64,000 bases of DNA from Candidatus Francisella endociliophora (lineage in GTDB: Bacteria > Pseudomonadota > Gammaproteobacteria > Francisellales > Francisellaceae), in assembly GCF_000764555.1 (NCBI RefSeq), contig NZ_CP009574.1, forward strand, positions 1,798,001 through 1,862,000, in the 5' to 3' direction. Below, piece by piece: positions 36,716 through 46,586 of this stretch; position 1 is the stretch's first letter, and each line of letters begins with the position of its first letter. A program made the position numbers and the translations under genes. The notes beneath the pieces are model-generated. The model saw only the letters and a list, made by a program, of their open reading frames with translations. It ran no database searches and was not told the DNA's origin.

Positions 36716-37972
36716 ATGTCTAAAGAGTATCAAAAAGTTGCAAGTCATGAAGCTAAAAAAGGAGATTTTAAGCGTTGTTTATTACTATATTCTGGTGGGT
36801 TAGATACATCTGTAATGTTGAAATGGATACAAGAGGAGTATGAAGTTGAAGTAGTTGCTTTGACAATTGATATCGGACAAGTAGCTGATAATCTAGAACA
36901 AATAAAGCAAAAAGCAATAACTTTAGGAGCTGTTGATGCCGTTGTTTATGATGCCAAAGATCTGTTTGCAGATGAGATTATAAGTAAGGCTATTAAAGCA
37001 AATGCAGACTATCAAGGAGGTTACGCTCTATCTACTCCACTTGGTAGAGTTATAATTTCTGAAATAGCAGTGGAAATGGCTAAAAAATATAATTGCCAAG
37101 TAGTCGCTCATGGTTGTACGGGTAAAGGTAATGATCAAGTTCGTTTTGAGAGTTATATAACAACTTTGGATGAAGATTTAAAAATTATTGCTCCTGTGAG
37201 AGAATGGGGAATGGGAAGAGAACAAGAATTAGAATATGCCCAAAAGCATGGAATCCCAGTGAAACAGCAAAAGGATAAACCTTATTCGTATGATGAAAAT
37301 ATGTGGGGTAACACTGGTGAGGGTGGTGAAATTGAACATTCAGAACTTATTGCACCAAAAGAAGATATATTACAATGGTGTAAGACCCCAGAAAATGCAC
37401 TAGCAGAGTCCCAGACAATTACTTTAGATTTTAAAAAAGGTGTACCTACTCAGTTAGATAGTGAGATTATGCCTCTAGCTAAACTTATAATGAAATGTAA
37501 TGAAATAGGTAGCAAGCATGGTGTTGGTGTATTTAACTTAATAGAGGATAGATTAATTGGTTTAAAGGTTAGAGGGATTTATGAAAATCCTGGAGCTAGT
37601 ATTATAATAGCTGCGCATAAGAAGTTAGAGCAGTTGGTTTCAACTCGTCAAGAAAATGAATTAAAATCTTTTATTGATAATAAATGGGCATATCTTGCTT
37701 ATGAAGCTCAATGGTATAATCCAGTCATGAATAATATTTTTGCTTTTATAGAAGAGCAAAATAAAAAAGTTTCTGGAAAAGTGACAGTGACTTTATATAA
37801 GGGTAATATAGAAGTAGTTGCAGTAGAATCGCCTTTTTCTATGCTTAAGCCTGAACTAGCAACATTTGATGCAGGAGATGATTTATTTAATCATAATGCT
37901 TCAGCTGGATTTATAGAGCTTCATAGTTTGGCTCAACGTACTGCTTATTCAATTCAAAAAACTAAAAACTAG
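36716..37972 (+). CDS. argG: Argininosuccinate synthase
   Basis: Joins citrulline and aspartate with ATP to form argininosuccinate. The 418-residue protein has the ATP-pyrophosphatase loop SGGLDTS (26-32), AHGCTGKGNDQVRFE and SYDENMWGNTGEGGEIE. The last is the citrulline/aspartate region typical of type 2 enzymes. It precedes argH by 7 bp, so the two form an operon that makes arginine from citrulline. Two ARG boxes precede the gene, so it should be repressed by ArgR when arginine is plentiful. No other arginine-synthesis gene is in the window. Confidence 0.97.
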   Translation: MSKEYQKVASHEAKKGDFKRCLLLYSGGLDTSVMLKWIQEEYEVEVVALTIDIGQVADNLEQIKQKAITLGAVDAVVYDAKDLFADEIISKAIKANADYQGGYALSTPLGRVIISEIAVEMAKKYNCQVVAHGCTGKGNDQVRFESYITTLDEDLKIIAPVREWGMGREQELEYAQKHGIPVKQQKDKPYSYDENMWGNTGEGGEIEHSELIAPKEDILQWCKTPENALAESQTITLDFKKGVPTQLDSEIMPLAKLIMKCNEIGSKHGVGVFNLIEDRLIGLKVRGIYENPGASIIIAAHKKLEQLVSTRQENELKSFIDNKWAYLAYEAQWYNPVMNNIFAFIEEQNKKVSGKVTVTLYKGNIEVVAVESPFSMLKPELATFDAGDDLFNHNASAGFIELHSLAQRTAYSIQKTKN

Positions 37973-37979
37973 TAATATT

Positions 37980-39194
37980 ATGAGTAAAAAACTTTGGCAA
38001 ACGTCTACTGATAAACTCTTACCAATAGTTGAAAAATACACTGTTGGCCAGGATTATATACTTGATCAAAAGCTTTTAAAATATGATTTACAAGCTAGTC
38101 TAGCTCATGCTGAGATGTTGCATAAAGTCAATATACTTAGTGAAGATGAGCTTGCGTTATTACAACAAGGTCTTACTGAGATAAATGATCTATTAGAAAA
38201 AAGTCAATTTGAAATAACTCAAGATCAAGAAGATGGGCATACAGCTATTGAACAATATCTTTGTACTCACTATGGTGATGTTGGTAAAAAGATACATACT
38301 GGCAGAAGTAGAAACGATCAATCATTAGTAATGCTACGTCTTTTTATGAAAGAAAAGATTCATGAGATAGAAAAATCTATTAAAGATAATGTTTCATGTT
38401 TAAGACTAAAAGCTAGTGAGAATTCAAATATTCCTATGCCAGGATACACTCATATGCAAAAAGCAATGCCAACGACTGTCTCAACTTGGTTAAGTTCTTT
38501 TGCTGATGGATTAGAAGACTCTCTGCTTTTAATATCTGCAACTACCAAAATTATTGATCAAAATCCTCTAGGGTCTGCATCAGGATTTGGTATCGAAAAT
38601 TTTAAGCATGATAGAGGTTATACAACTGAAAAATTAGGTTTTGGGAAATCTCAAGATAATCCGATATACTGTGCTTTCTCAAGAGGATATTTTGAAAAAC
38701 TAGTATTACAATCTTTATCAAACTCAATGAATATTTATTCTAGGTTTGCTAATGATATGATGCTGTTTACGATGTCAGAGTTTGGTTATTTTAGCTTAGG
38801 TAATTCATTTACAACTGGCTCTTCAATAATGCCACAGAAGCGTAATTATGATTTATTTGAAATTATGCGTGGTAATGCAAAGTTATATCAGGGTTACTTA
38901 CAGCAGATTACTAATATTATTGATGGGGTGCCTAGTGGATATAATCGTGATTACCAATTAACAAAAGCTCCTTTTTTTGAAGCAATAGAGCTTATAGAAG
39001 ATACTACTTTATTATTTAGTATTGTTGTGGCGAATTTACAAGTTCATTCTGATAAATTAAATGAAGCTATGACTTCAGACTTATATGTTACAGAAGAAGT
39101 TTATAAGCTAGTTGAAGACGGCTTGTCTTTTCGAGATGCTTATGTGGTAGTAAAGAAAAAGATAAATAAAACATCACTAGCTAAGTTATTTTGA
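37980..39194 (+). CDS. argH: Argininosuccinate lyase
   Basis: Cleaves argininosuccinate to arginine and fumarate. The 404-residue protein belongs to the fumarase/aspartase superfamily. It has HTGRSRNDQSLVMLR, the PGYTHMQKAMP block and the catalytic-loop signature GSSIMPQKRN (from residue 280). It is shorter than typical ArgH (about 455 residues), mainly at the C-terminus, so the C-terminal domain looks trimmed, but all active-site blocks are present. The stop codon overlaps the end of the convergent argR by 9 bp. Confidence 0.94.
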   Translation: MSKKLWQTSTDKLLPIVEKYTVGQDYILDQKLLKYDLQASLAHAEMLHKVNILSEDELALLQQGLTEINDLLEKSQFEITQDQEDGHTAIEQYLCTHYGDVGKKIHTGRSRNDQSLVMLRLFMKEKIHEIEKSIKDNVSCLRLKASENSNIPMPGYTHMQKAMPTTVSTWLSSFADGLEDSLLLISATTKIIDQNPLGSASGFGIENFKHDRGYTTEKLGFGKSQDNPIYCAFSRGYFEKLVLQSLSNSMNIYSRFANDMMLFTMSEFGYFSLGNSFTTGSSIMPQKRNYDLFEIMRGNAKLYQGYLQQITNIIDGVPSGYNRDYQLTKAPFFEAIELIEDTTLLFSIVVANLQVHSDKLNEAMTSDLYVTEEVYKLVEDGLSFRDAYVVVKKKINKTSLAKLF

Positions 39195-39638
39195 AAGTAG
39201 AAAGTTCTCTATATTTTTTTGTAATTTATTTATATTCTTAATGCTTGATGGTGATATAAATAAAGTATCATCACCAGCGACTATACCAATTATCTCAAAA
39301 CTTTTTTTATTGTAATCTAGTACTCTTGCTATAAGTTGTGCTGAACCAGGAGCTGTTTCAATAGTTACCATAACTTCATTAGCTTTTATGCTTGTTATTA
39401 AGGAGCCTATATTGTCTGTTATCATTGGAGGTGCCGGTTCATTAGGGATTTTATAAACAAGAATTCCTTTGCTGTTTTTTACCTTAATTGCCCCAACTTT
39501 TTTTAGTAGTCTATTTACTTTTGACTGGCTTACTTTATAACCAAGTTGATATAGGATATTACACATATCATTTTGGGAAGAGAATTCTTTACTTAGTATA
39601 AGTTGTTGTAAATCATATTCGATATCTTGATTTGACAT
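39186..39638 (-). CDS. argR: Arginine repressor ArgR
   Basis: A 150-residue winged-helix repressor that binds ARG boxes with arginine as corepressor. The N-terminal DNA-binding domain is seen up to LVYKIPNEP, including QSKVNRLLKKVGAIKVKNS. The C-terminal oligomerisation and arginine-binding domain has TAPGSAQLIARVLDY and IVAGDDTLFI, with the Gly-Asp-Asp-Thr motif that contacts arginine. It is convergent with argGH and is the likely regulator of that operon through the two boxes at 36620-36698. Confidence 0.94.
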   Translation of the reverse strand: MSNQDIEYDLQQLILSKEFSSQNDMCNILYQLGYKVSQSKVNRLLKKVGAIKVKNSKGILVYKIPNEPAPPMITDNIGSLITSIKANEVMVTIETAPGSAQLIARVLDYNKKSFEIIGIVAGDDTLFISPSSIKNINKLQKNIENFLLSK

Positions 39639-39787
39639 AGCTTGGATATATGTTTATAAATTGCTTTAAATTATAATGTTATTTATCAAAATAATCAGTA
39701 TTCAATTTATAATGTTTAATCTTTTTAGAAGGTATAATGATTTATAGAAATTAATTCTCTTAATGAGATTAGGTTGAAAAGAAATAA

Positions 39788-42001
39788 TTATTTTTGAACA
39801 TCAAATCTGCCAAGCATCATAACTTTATGCCATGCTTTAGCAAAATCGTTTACAAACTTCTGTTCATTGCCATTTTCAGCATAAACTTGAGCTACAGCTT
39901 TAAGCTCAGAGTTTGAACCAAAGATTAGATCTACAGAAGATGCAGTCCATTTTTGATCACCTGATTTTCTATCTACACCGATATACTCACCATTATCACC
40001 TTTTTTCCACTCTGTAGACATGTCTAGTAAGTTTACAAAGAAGTTGTTATTAAGCTGGCCAGGAGTGGCTGTTAATACACCTTCTTGAGAATCATCATAG
40101 TTCACATTTAGAGCACGAAGACCACCAACTAATACAGTCATTTCAGGTATGTTTAGCTTAAGCATACTAGATTTTTCTACTAATGCTTGAGGTAGTTTAT
40201 CAGAAGCTAGGCTACCATCTGTGTAGTTTATGAAACCATCATTCTTAGTTTTTAAGTAGTTGATAGAGTCAACATCAGTTTGCTCTTGAGTAGCATCTGT
40301 TCTGCCTGGTACAAATGGTATTTCTATATCGTAACCAGCTTCTTTAGCAGCTTGCTCAACACCAACATTACCACCTAATACGATTAGGTCAGCTAATGAT
40401 ACTTTAGTACCATCAGTTTTAACGTTGTTGAAGTTAGCTTGGATTTCTTTAAGCTTAGCTATTACTTTTTCAAGTTTAGCCGGCTCATTCATCTGCCAAT
40501 CTTTCTCTGGAGCTAGAGCAATTCTCGCACCATTAGCACCACCTCTGTAGTCTGTTTTACGGAATGTAGATGCCGCATCCCAAGCTGTTCTGATAAGCTC
40601 TTGATTTGTTAAACCAGAATCGATGATACTCTGTTTAAGTTGAGCTATATCTTGAGTAGATACCTGCTTGTAGTCAGCAGCTGGTACAGGATCTTGCCAG
40701 ATAAAGTTTTGCTTAGGAATCCAAGGACCCATATATCTTGATTTAGGACCCATATCTCTATGAGTTAGTTTAAACCAAGCTTTAGCAAACTCTTCTTTGA
40801 ATTCTTTAGGATTCTTATAGAACTCTTCAGCATATTTGTTAAATTTAGGATCAGCTTTTAATGCTAAATCTGTAGTAAACATTATAGGCTTATGTTTAAC
40901 TCCAGGTTTCTGAGCATCAGGAACCATATTATCTTCTTTAGCATTAGTAGCTTCCCATTGATGCGCGCCTGCTGGAGATAGAGTTTTTTCATAATTTAAG
41001 TTATATAAATTAGTTAGGAAATCATGATTCCAGTAAGTAGGAGAAGCAGTCCAAGAACCTTCAAGACCACTACCCATGGTATCATCACCATTACCAGTAC
41101 CATAAGTATTGTGCCAGCCAAAACCTTGTTGTTCAATTGGAGCTTTATCCGGAGCAGGGCCAACATCTTCTTTTATCTTATCAGCAGGAACAGCACCATG
41201 AGTCTTACCAAATGTATGACCACCAGCAATTAGGGCAACTGTTTCTTTATCAGTCATACCCATACCATCGAATGCTTGACGAATTGCATCACCAGCTTTT
41301 TTAACATCTGGTTTACCATCTGGACCTTCTGGGTTTACATAGATTAAGCCCATTTGTGTTGCAGAATATGGAGTTTCTAACTTACCATTTCTTACGTTAC
41401 TTGACATTAATTCTTCAGGAGATAATCCCCAGTTTGTATCATCACCTTGCCAGTCATCTACTCTACCAAATGCAAAACCAATTGGCTTCATACCCATAGA
41501 TTCAAGAGAAACTGTACCAGCTAATACAATCAAGTCAGACCAAGATACTGCATTACCATATTTTTGCTTAATCGGCCATAGAAGCTGTCTTGCTTTATCA
41601 AGGTTAACGTTATCAGGCCAGCTGTTTAGAGGAGAGAATCTTTGTTGACCACGGTTTGCACCACCTCTACCATCAAATATTCTATAAGTTCCTGAATCAT
41701 GCCAAGATAGTCTAATAAAGAATGGACCATAATTACCAAAGTCAGCAGGCCACCAATCTTGAGATTGTGTTAAAAGATCTTGCATATCTTTTTTAAGCTG
41801 TTCAGTATCAAGCTTTTTAAAAGCTTCATGATAGCTATAGTTAGGTCCCATTGGGCTATCTAATTTATTTAGATTACGTAATGGAGATAAATCTACACTT
41901 TGAGGTGTAGCAGTTTCCGTTGTTTTGTCATCAGCCATAGCACTATTTGTTGCTAGAAGCATACTAGACATTCCTAAAGCTGTAACTATTTTTTTCAGCA
42001 T
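39788..42001 (-). CDS. katG: Bifunctional catalase-peroxidase KatG, exported
   Basis: Heme enzyme that destroys H2O2 by catalase and peroxidase activity. The 737-residue protein has a Sec signal peptide (1-23, ending AMA), so the enzyme is sent to the periplasm or beyond. The distal triad Arg97, Trp100 and His101 (in [12 protein letters not shown]) and the proximal His262 ([10 protein letters not shown]) are present. The Trp100-Tyr221-Met247 set for the catalase adduct is also intact. Both duplicated halves of KatG are present, and the second half has lost heme ligands as usual. It appears to be its own transcription unit. The long upstream region (42002-42434) is AT-rich. Confidence 0.97.
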   Translation of the reverse strand: MLKKIVTALGMSSMLLATNSAMADDKTTETATPQSVDLSPLRNLNKLDSPMGPNYSYHEAFKKLDTEQLKKDMQDLLTQSQDWWPADFGNYGPFFIRLSWHDSGTYRIFDGRGGANRGQQRFSPLNSWPDNVNLDKARQLLWPIKQKYGNAVSWSDLIVLAGTVSLESMGMKPIGFAFGRVDDWQGDDTNWGLSPEELMSSNVRNGKLETPYSATQMGLIYVNPEGPDGKPDVKKAGDAIRQAFDGMGMTDKETVALIAGGHTFGKTHGAVPADKIKEDVGPAPDKAPIEQQGFGWHNTYGTGNGDDTMGSGLEGSWTASPTYWNHDFLTNLYNLNYEKTLSPAGAHQWEATNAKEDNMVPDAQKPGVKHKPIMFTTDLALKADPKFNKYAEEFYKNPKEFKEEFAKAWFKLTHRDMGPKSRYMGPWIPKQNFIWQDPVPAADYKQVSTQDIAQLKQSIIDSGLTNQELIRTAWDAASTFRKTDYRGGANGARIALAPEKDWQMNEPAKLEKVIAKLKEIQANFNNVKTDGTKVSLADLIVLGGNVGVEQAAKEAGYDIEIPFVPGRTDATQEQTDVDSINYLKTKNDGFINYTDGSLASDKLPQALVEKSSMLKLNIPEMTVLVGGLRALNVNYDDSQEGVLTATPGQLNNNFFVNLLDMSTEWKKGDNGEYIGVDRKSGDQKWTASSVDLIFGSNSELKAVAQVYAENGNEQKFVNDFAKAWHKVMMLGRFDVQK

Positions 42002-42434
42002 TATAATAATTTCCTCTGTATAAGTTAGACCAGTTTCATACTAAGATCGAATAAAATGATCCATGTATGAACCTTTAAGCCATTTACATAGTTTAAGGCT
42101 TATACGTCATTCTATTTTATAAATATAAGTTGAGTCAAATAGTAATTAGTTATTAGGTAGATAAATATTTCTTATAGAATTAATAGGTTTATAACAGCTT
42201 ATATCATAAAGGTTCTTTCTTCTCATAAAAGGGTATAAAAAAGTGCAAATTAAAAAATTATCTAAAGTATTTATTAAGGGGAGGCTGTAGGTTAAATTAC
42301 TACATTCTTATCTATGATGTATATTATCGTTGTAATGTTGGATTTAAAAAGCTATGGTATACACTGTTTATATTAACCAGCTTTCAGTAATATTATTAGT
42401 TATTGAGTTAAGATATAGTAAATGTCATTTACTA
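42002..42434. other. 433-bp gap upstream of katG; no gene recognised
   Basis: This is the longest gap in the window. It holds the promoter and leader region of katG on the minus strand and the end of the SDR gene at the right side. An imperfect hairpin (aagcc with ggctt) lies near 42082-42112. No tRNA, small ORF with a good ribosome site or known regulator site was recognised. Confidence 0.6.
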
Positions 42435-42435
42435 T
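42415..42435. promoter_or_regulatory. 21-bp palindrome at the end of the SDR gene
   Basis: atagtaaatg (42415-42424) and catttactat (42426-42435) are perfect reverse complements around one central base. The right arm touches the SDR stop codon. With almost no loop it is a poor terminator hairpin, but it has the form of a protein-binding dyad or an mRNA-end structure. Confidence 0.35.
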
Positions 42436-43187
42436 TATCGACCGCCTGCAATATCTATAAAGGTTCCTGTGCAATAATTAGCGCCTTTAGATAGAAGCCA
42501 TATAACGGCACTAGCAATTTCTTCTGGATAGCCTCCACGTTTTAGAGGAATTTTATCTTTGATTTTATCAACTCTATTTGGATCTCCAGATAATTTATGA
42601 ATATCTGTATATATAAAACCTGGGCGAATACAATTAACTAAGATTCCATCATCTGCTAACTCAATAGCCAACCCTCTTGTGAGAGTATCAATAGCTCCTT
42701 TTGTACAAGCATAATCAACATATTCATTACCAGAACCTATTCTTGATGCTGCTGATGAAATATTTATAATCTTACCACCATCATGTCCATGCTTTTTGGA
42801 CATATATTTGATCGCATGTTTAGCACAAAGGATATTCCCTATCGCATTAATCTTGAATATTATCTCCAGCCGTTCAGTGCTCATATCTTCTAAGCGAGAA
42901 CTAGGAAAAATAGTGCTAGCATTATTTATCAATCCATCTAAAGATCCAAAATCTTGCGTAAATTTATCAAACATTGCAGTAATATCAGACTCTTTTGAGA
43001 TGTCTGCTTTTAGTAATACTGCTTTACCATTGTTTTTGATGATTTGTTGTTGAAGCTTTAGGACATTTTCATTATTTGAGTGGTAATGTAGGCCAACATT
43101 ATATCCAGCTTTAGCAGCCTCAAGAGCAATTGCAGAACCTATGCCACCATTTGCTCCTGTGATTAAGATGTTTTTAGTTATAGACAT
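42435..43187 (-). CDS. Short-chain dehydrogenase/reductase (FabG-like)
   Basis: A 250-residue SDR oxidoreductase. It has the cofactor loop TGANGGIGSA, NNAS in place of NNAG, a catalytic Ser in ISSAASRIG and the YACTK active site. The C-terminus YCTGTFIDIAGG is typical of classical SDRs. The frame is open to 43232, but the ATG at 43187 gives the normal N-terminus (MSITKNILITG) and overlaps the upstream transporter gene by 14 bp, so they are co-transcribed. The substrate is unknown; a sugar-phosphate or polyol role is only suggested by the neighbour. Confidence 0.9.
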   Translation of the reverse strand: MSITKNILITGANGGIGSAIALEAAKAGYNVGLHYHSNNENVLKLQQQIIKNNGKAVLLKADISKESDITAMFDKFTQDFGSLDGLINNASTIFPSSRLEDMSTERLEIIFKINAIGNILCAKHAIKYMSKKHGHDGGKIINISSAASRIGSGNEYVDYACTKGAIDTLTRGLAIELADDGILVNCIRPGFIYTDIHKLSGDPNRVDKIKDKIPLKRGGYPEEIASAVIWLLSKGANYCTGTFIDIAGGR

Positions 43188-44487
43188 TTGTATTTTTGAG
43201 GTTCCAACATATTGCAAGTAGTATAGTTGCAATAATACATGAGCTTAGAAGAAATACAAACACGGCATTCCAACCAAAATATGTTGCAATAATTCCGATA
43301 ACTGCTTGTGCTCCAACTGTACCAAATAAATAACCAAATAATCCAACAAAGCCAGCAGCTGTGCCGCCTGCTTTTTTAGGAACTAGATCTAATGCTAATA
43401 TTCCAATCAAAGCTACTGGACCATAAATAAGAATCCCCATAGCAGATAGTGACAATAACAATACCCATCCAGTATTACTATGAAAATATATGATCAGAGC
43501 AACAACAAAAAGAGCCATACAGATTACACTCATAGGAGCTCTTTTGCTGCCGAAGTATTTATCTGTTAGCCAACCTATAATTATAGTACCTGGGATAGCT
43601 GGTAGCTCAAATAAAGCAAAACCAAGAAGCCCCGTAGTAGCAGACATGTGTTTGACCTGTACTAAGTAGTATGTAGACCAGCTTAACATTCCATATCTAG
43701 CACAATAAACAAAAGCATTTGCCGTAGCAATCATCCAAACCCATTTATTATTTAGTACATACTTAAAGAATATTTCTTTTGCAGAAAACTCTTTCTCATG
43801 ATACTCATCGGCAGTTGCATATCCTTTATAAACCTCTATTGCTGGCAAACCAACTGATTGTGGTGTATCTGCTCCAAAGATCAATGTTAGGATAGCTATA
43901 ACTATACACATTGCTCCAGCAACATAAAAAAGACCATGCCAATTATCGTGAAATAAAAACAATCCAATAGGAACAACCGCAATAGCTAGGAATCCAGCAC
44001 CCACATTATGAGCGGTATTCCAAATTCCCATCTTAGTACCGCGCTCATTGACACAAAACCAATGTGTCATAATACGTGCACAAGCAGGCCAGCCCATACC
44101 TTGAACCCAGCCATTAATAAACATAGCTATAAACATTATTAGCACGCCCATAGATAATAAGCTTGGTAATAATAAGTTTATTAATCCTGTTATAAATAGC
44201 CCTATAGCTAGAAATATTTTAGCATTACTTCTATCAGAGATATTTCCCATTAGGAACTTACTAAAACCATAAGCTACACCAAGACCTGCACCAATTAACC
44301 CTAACTGATCTGGATTAAGAGTTGTTATATATTGTTTTGAAACATCAAAACTACTTCTACCAAAGTAATAAGTAAAATAGCCAATATAAGCGACCAAAAA
44401 CATTCGTAGTCGCCAATGCGGGTATTTTTTTTGTATCTGTTCTTTTGCAAGTAATGGTAGTGCTTTTGCTGGTTTTAGAAAGTTCAT
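43174..44487 (-). CDS. glpT: Organophosphate:phosphate antiporter, GlpT-like MFS transporter
   Basis: A 437-residue major facilitator with 12 membrane helices. The start YPHWRLRMFLVAYIGYFTYY followed by FGRSSFDVSK matches the GlpT/UhpT/PgtP pattern, and the conserved NMNGWVQGMGWPA-type stretch is seen as FINGWVQGMGWPACAR. Such proteins swap glycerol-3-phosphate or a hexose phosphate for inorganic phosphate. I favour GlpT, but UhpT-like specificity cannot be excluded from sequence. It overlaps the SDR gene and is the first gene of that two-gene unit. Confidence 0.82.
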   Translation of the reverse strand: MNFLKPAKALPLLAKEQIQKKYPHWRLRMFLVAYIGYFTYYFGRSSFDVSKQYITTLNPDQLGLIGAGLGVAYGFSKFLMGNISDRSNAKIFLAIGLFITGLINLLLPSLLSMGVLIMFIAMFINGWVQGMGWPACARIMTHWFCVNERGTKMGIWNTAHNVGAGFLAIAVVPIGLFLFHDNWHGLFYVAGAMCIVIAILTLIFGADTPQSVGLPAIEVYKGYATADEYHEKEFSAKEIFFKYVLNNKWVWMIATANAFVYCARYGMLSWSTYYLVQVKHMSATTGLLGFALFELPAIPGTIIIGWLTDKYFGSKRAPMSVICMALFVVALIIYFHSNTGWVLLLSLSAMGILIYGPVALIGILALDLVPKKAGGTAAGFVGLFGYLFGTVGAQAVIGIIATYFGWNAVFVFLLSSCIIATILLAICWNLKNTNVYN

Positions 44488-44658
44488 ATTGGCTTGTCTT
44501 TTCCTGGAAGAAAAATCATTTATTTAGTTTATGTTAAATATGTTATTGACACAACTATTTTATATTGCTTTATAAACTTTTAATTCTACTTAAATAGTCT
44601 TTACTTTTATGTTATCTTTATAGCCTTAGTTTATATATACAAAAAAATAGGGTTTCAA

Positions 44659-46203
44659 TTGTTAAACTACAAAGAAAACTTTGTTGGAAAAAATATCAAA
44701 GCTGATGTTCTATCAGGTTTTGTCGTTGCAGTAGCACTTATTCCTGAAGCTATTGGCTTTTCAGTTATTGCTGGAGTATCGCCCACAGTTGGTTTATATA
44801 CAGCATTTATACTTGGTTTAATCACAGCTTTGATTGGTGGTAAACCAGGTATGATTTCAGGAGCGACAGGTGCCGTAGCAGTTGTTTTGGTTGGGCTTGG
44901 AATACAGGTCAAACAGTCTCTCTCTCCAGAGATGCTTCACTCGTTAACTGCTTCAGGCGAGTTAAGTAGCTATATTCTGCAGTATATATTGTTATGTGCG
45001 ATTATGGCTGGTGTGATACAAATTTGTATTGGACTTCTTCGCTTAGGTAAGTTAATCAGATTAGTTCCGCAACCAGCGATGTATGGGTTTGTAAATGGTC
45101 TTGCGATAGTGATTGCATTGGCACAAATTCCTTTGTTTAAAGGAGAAGGTGTGACAATGTATGCACTTGTTGGGTTTACAATGCTAATTGTTTACTTTTT
45201 GCCTAAGTTTACAGATAAAGTACCGTCTGGTTTAGTTGCTATTATAACTATTACAGCAATTGTGGTAATTTTCAAAGTTGATACAAAGAATGTTGGTGAT
45301 TTAGCTGATATTTCAGGAGCTTTCCCAAGTTTTGCAATACCTCACATACATCTAACTATAGAGTCTTTTCTTGTTGTATTACCGTATGCTGTGATTGTTG
45401 CATTAGTTGGTTTAATTGAGTCATTACTTACACTATCTGTTCTTGATGAGATGGATAATAAGCGTGGTAGTGGTAATCAAGAATGTATAGCTCAAGGTGT
45501 TGGTAATATTACTTGTGGCTTCTTTGGTGGTATGGCAGGGTGTACTATGATTGGTCAGTCTATCATCAACTTCACAAATGGCGGTAGAGGTAGATTGTCA
45601 TCACTTACGGCAGCTCTTTTATTAATATCTTTTGTTGTAGCATTATCTGGGTATATTTCGTATATTCCAGTTGCGGTGCTTGCAGGTATTATGTTTATGG
45701 TGTGTATCAATACTTTTGAGTGGGAAAGTATGAATCGTATCCGCTATATGCCTAACTCTGATAAGTTTGTACTTGTTGCTGTAACTGCTATTACTGTTTA
45801 TTCTGACTTAGCAATTGCTGTGATCTCTGGTGTGATAATTTCAGCTTTAGTATTTGCATGGAAGAGCTCTCAAGTACACGCTAGAACTCATAGAGAAGAT
45901 GAGAATACTAAAGTTTATGAATTTTTTGGACCATTATTCTTTGGGTCAACAAACTCTTTTAAGAGCCTATTTGATAGTAAGTTTGATCCTGATAATGTGG
46001 TTTTAGATTTTGCTAATTCTAGAGTTATGGATATATCAGGAGCTGAGGCTATTGATGATATTACTAAAAAATATTTAGATTTAGGTAAAAAGGTAATACT
46101 CAAACATCTAAGTGAAGATTGTCGTAAAGTATTAAAAAATGCTGGACCATACTGTGTGTTTGAGGAAATTGATCCAACTTATAAAGTAGCGAGGGATGCT
46201 TAA
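44659..46203 (+). CDS. SulP family anion permease with C-terminal STAS domain
   Basis: A 514-residue anion transporter. The N-terminal block DVLSGFVVAVALIPEAIGFS is the SulP signature, followed by about 12-14 membrane segments and a soluble STAS domain (about 420-500, with NVVLDFANSRVMDISGAEAI). Family members carry sulfate, bicarbonate or dicarboxylates; the length and pattern resemble bacterial bicarbonate/sulfate types, but the substrate is not certain. The start is TTG at 44659 with aggg seven bases upstream, and no in-frame ATG precedes the family core. It lies two bases before ridA, so the two are co-transcribed. Confidence 0.9.
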   Translation: MLNYKENFVGKNIKADVLSGFVVAVALIPEAIGFSVIAGVSPTVGLYTAFILGLITALIGGKPGMISGATGAVAVVLVGLGIQVKQSLSPEMLHSLTASGELSSYILQYILLCAIMAGVIQICIGLLRLGKLIRLVPQPAMYGFVNGLAIVIALAQIPLFKGEGVTMYALVGFTMLIVYFLPKFTDKVPSGLVAIITITAIVVIFKVDTKNVGDLADISGAFPSFAIPHIHLTIESFLVVLPYAVIVALVGLIESLLTLSVLDEMDNKRGSGNQECIAQGVGNITCGFFGGMAGCTMIGQSIINFTNGGRGRLSSLTAALLLISFVVALSGYISYIPVAVLAGIMFMVCINTFEWESMNRIRYMPNSDKFVLVAVTAITVYSDLAIAVISGVIISALVFAWKSSQVHARTHREDENTKVYEFFGPLFFGSTNSFKSLFDSKFDPDNVVLDFANSRVMDISGAEAIDDITKKYLDLGKKVILKHLSEDCRKVLKNAGPYCVFEEIDPTYKVARDA

Positions 46204-46205
46204 AA

Positions 46206-46586
46206 ATGGAAAAAGTAAAGATTAATACAACAAATGCACCACAAGCAATAGGCTCTTATGAACAAGCTATAAAAGTAGGTAATATGGTTTATACCTCTGG
46301 TCAAATAGGCTTAAAAGCTGACGGTACAATGGCTGGAGAATGTATTAAAGAACAAACTACTCAAGTTATGCAAAATTTAAAAGCAGTTTTAGAAGCCGCT
46401 GACTCAGGTTTGGATAAAGTAGTTAAGGCGACTATTTTTATCAAAGATATGGCTGAGTTTAAAGTTATCGATGAAGTATATAATGGCTTTTTTGATGGAA
46501 ACTATCCAGCTCGTTCATGTGTTGAAGTTTCTAGATTACCAAGAAATGTACGTATTGAAATAGAGGCTATAGCTATAGCTAATTAA
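46206..46586 (+). CDS. ridA: RidA (reactive intermediate imine deaminase)
   Basis: Hydrolyses reactive enamine/imine intermediates made by PLP enzymes such as threonine dehydratase. The 126-residue protein has TNAPQAIGSYEQAIKVGN at the start, then YTSGQIGLKADG and the C-terminal PARSCVEVSRLPRNVRIEIEAIA. The Arg in the PARS motif is a key catalytic residue. It follows the SulP gene by two bases. Its end overlaps the lipoprotein gene on the other strand by 8 bp. Confidence 0.96.
   Translation: MEKVKINTTNAPQAIGSYEQAIKVGNMVYTSGQIGLKADGTMAGECIKEQTTQVMQNLKAVLEAADSGLDKVVKATIFIKDMAEFKVIDEVYNGFFDGNYPARSCVEVSRLPRNVRIEIEAIAIAN

Noticed and set aside
42002-42434. Small gene in the katG upstream gap
   Set aside because: Only short A/T-rich frames without good ribosome sites or conserved features were seen.
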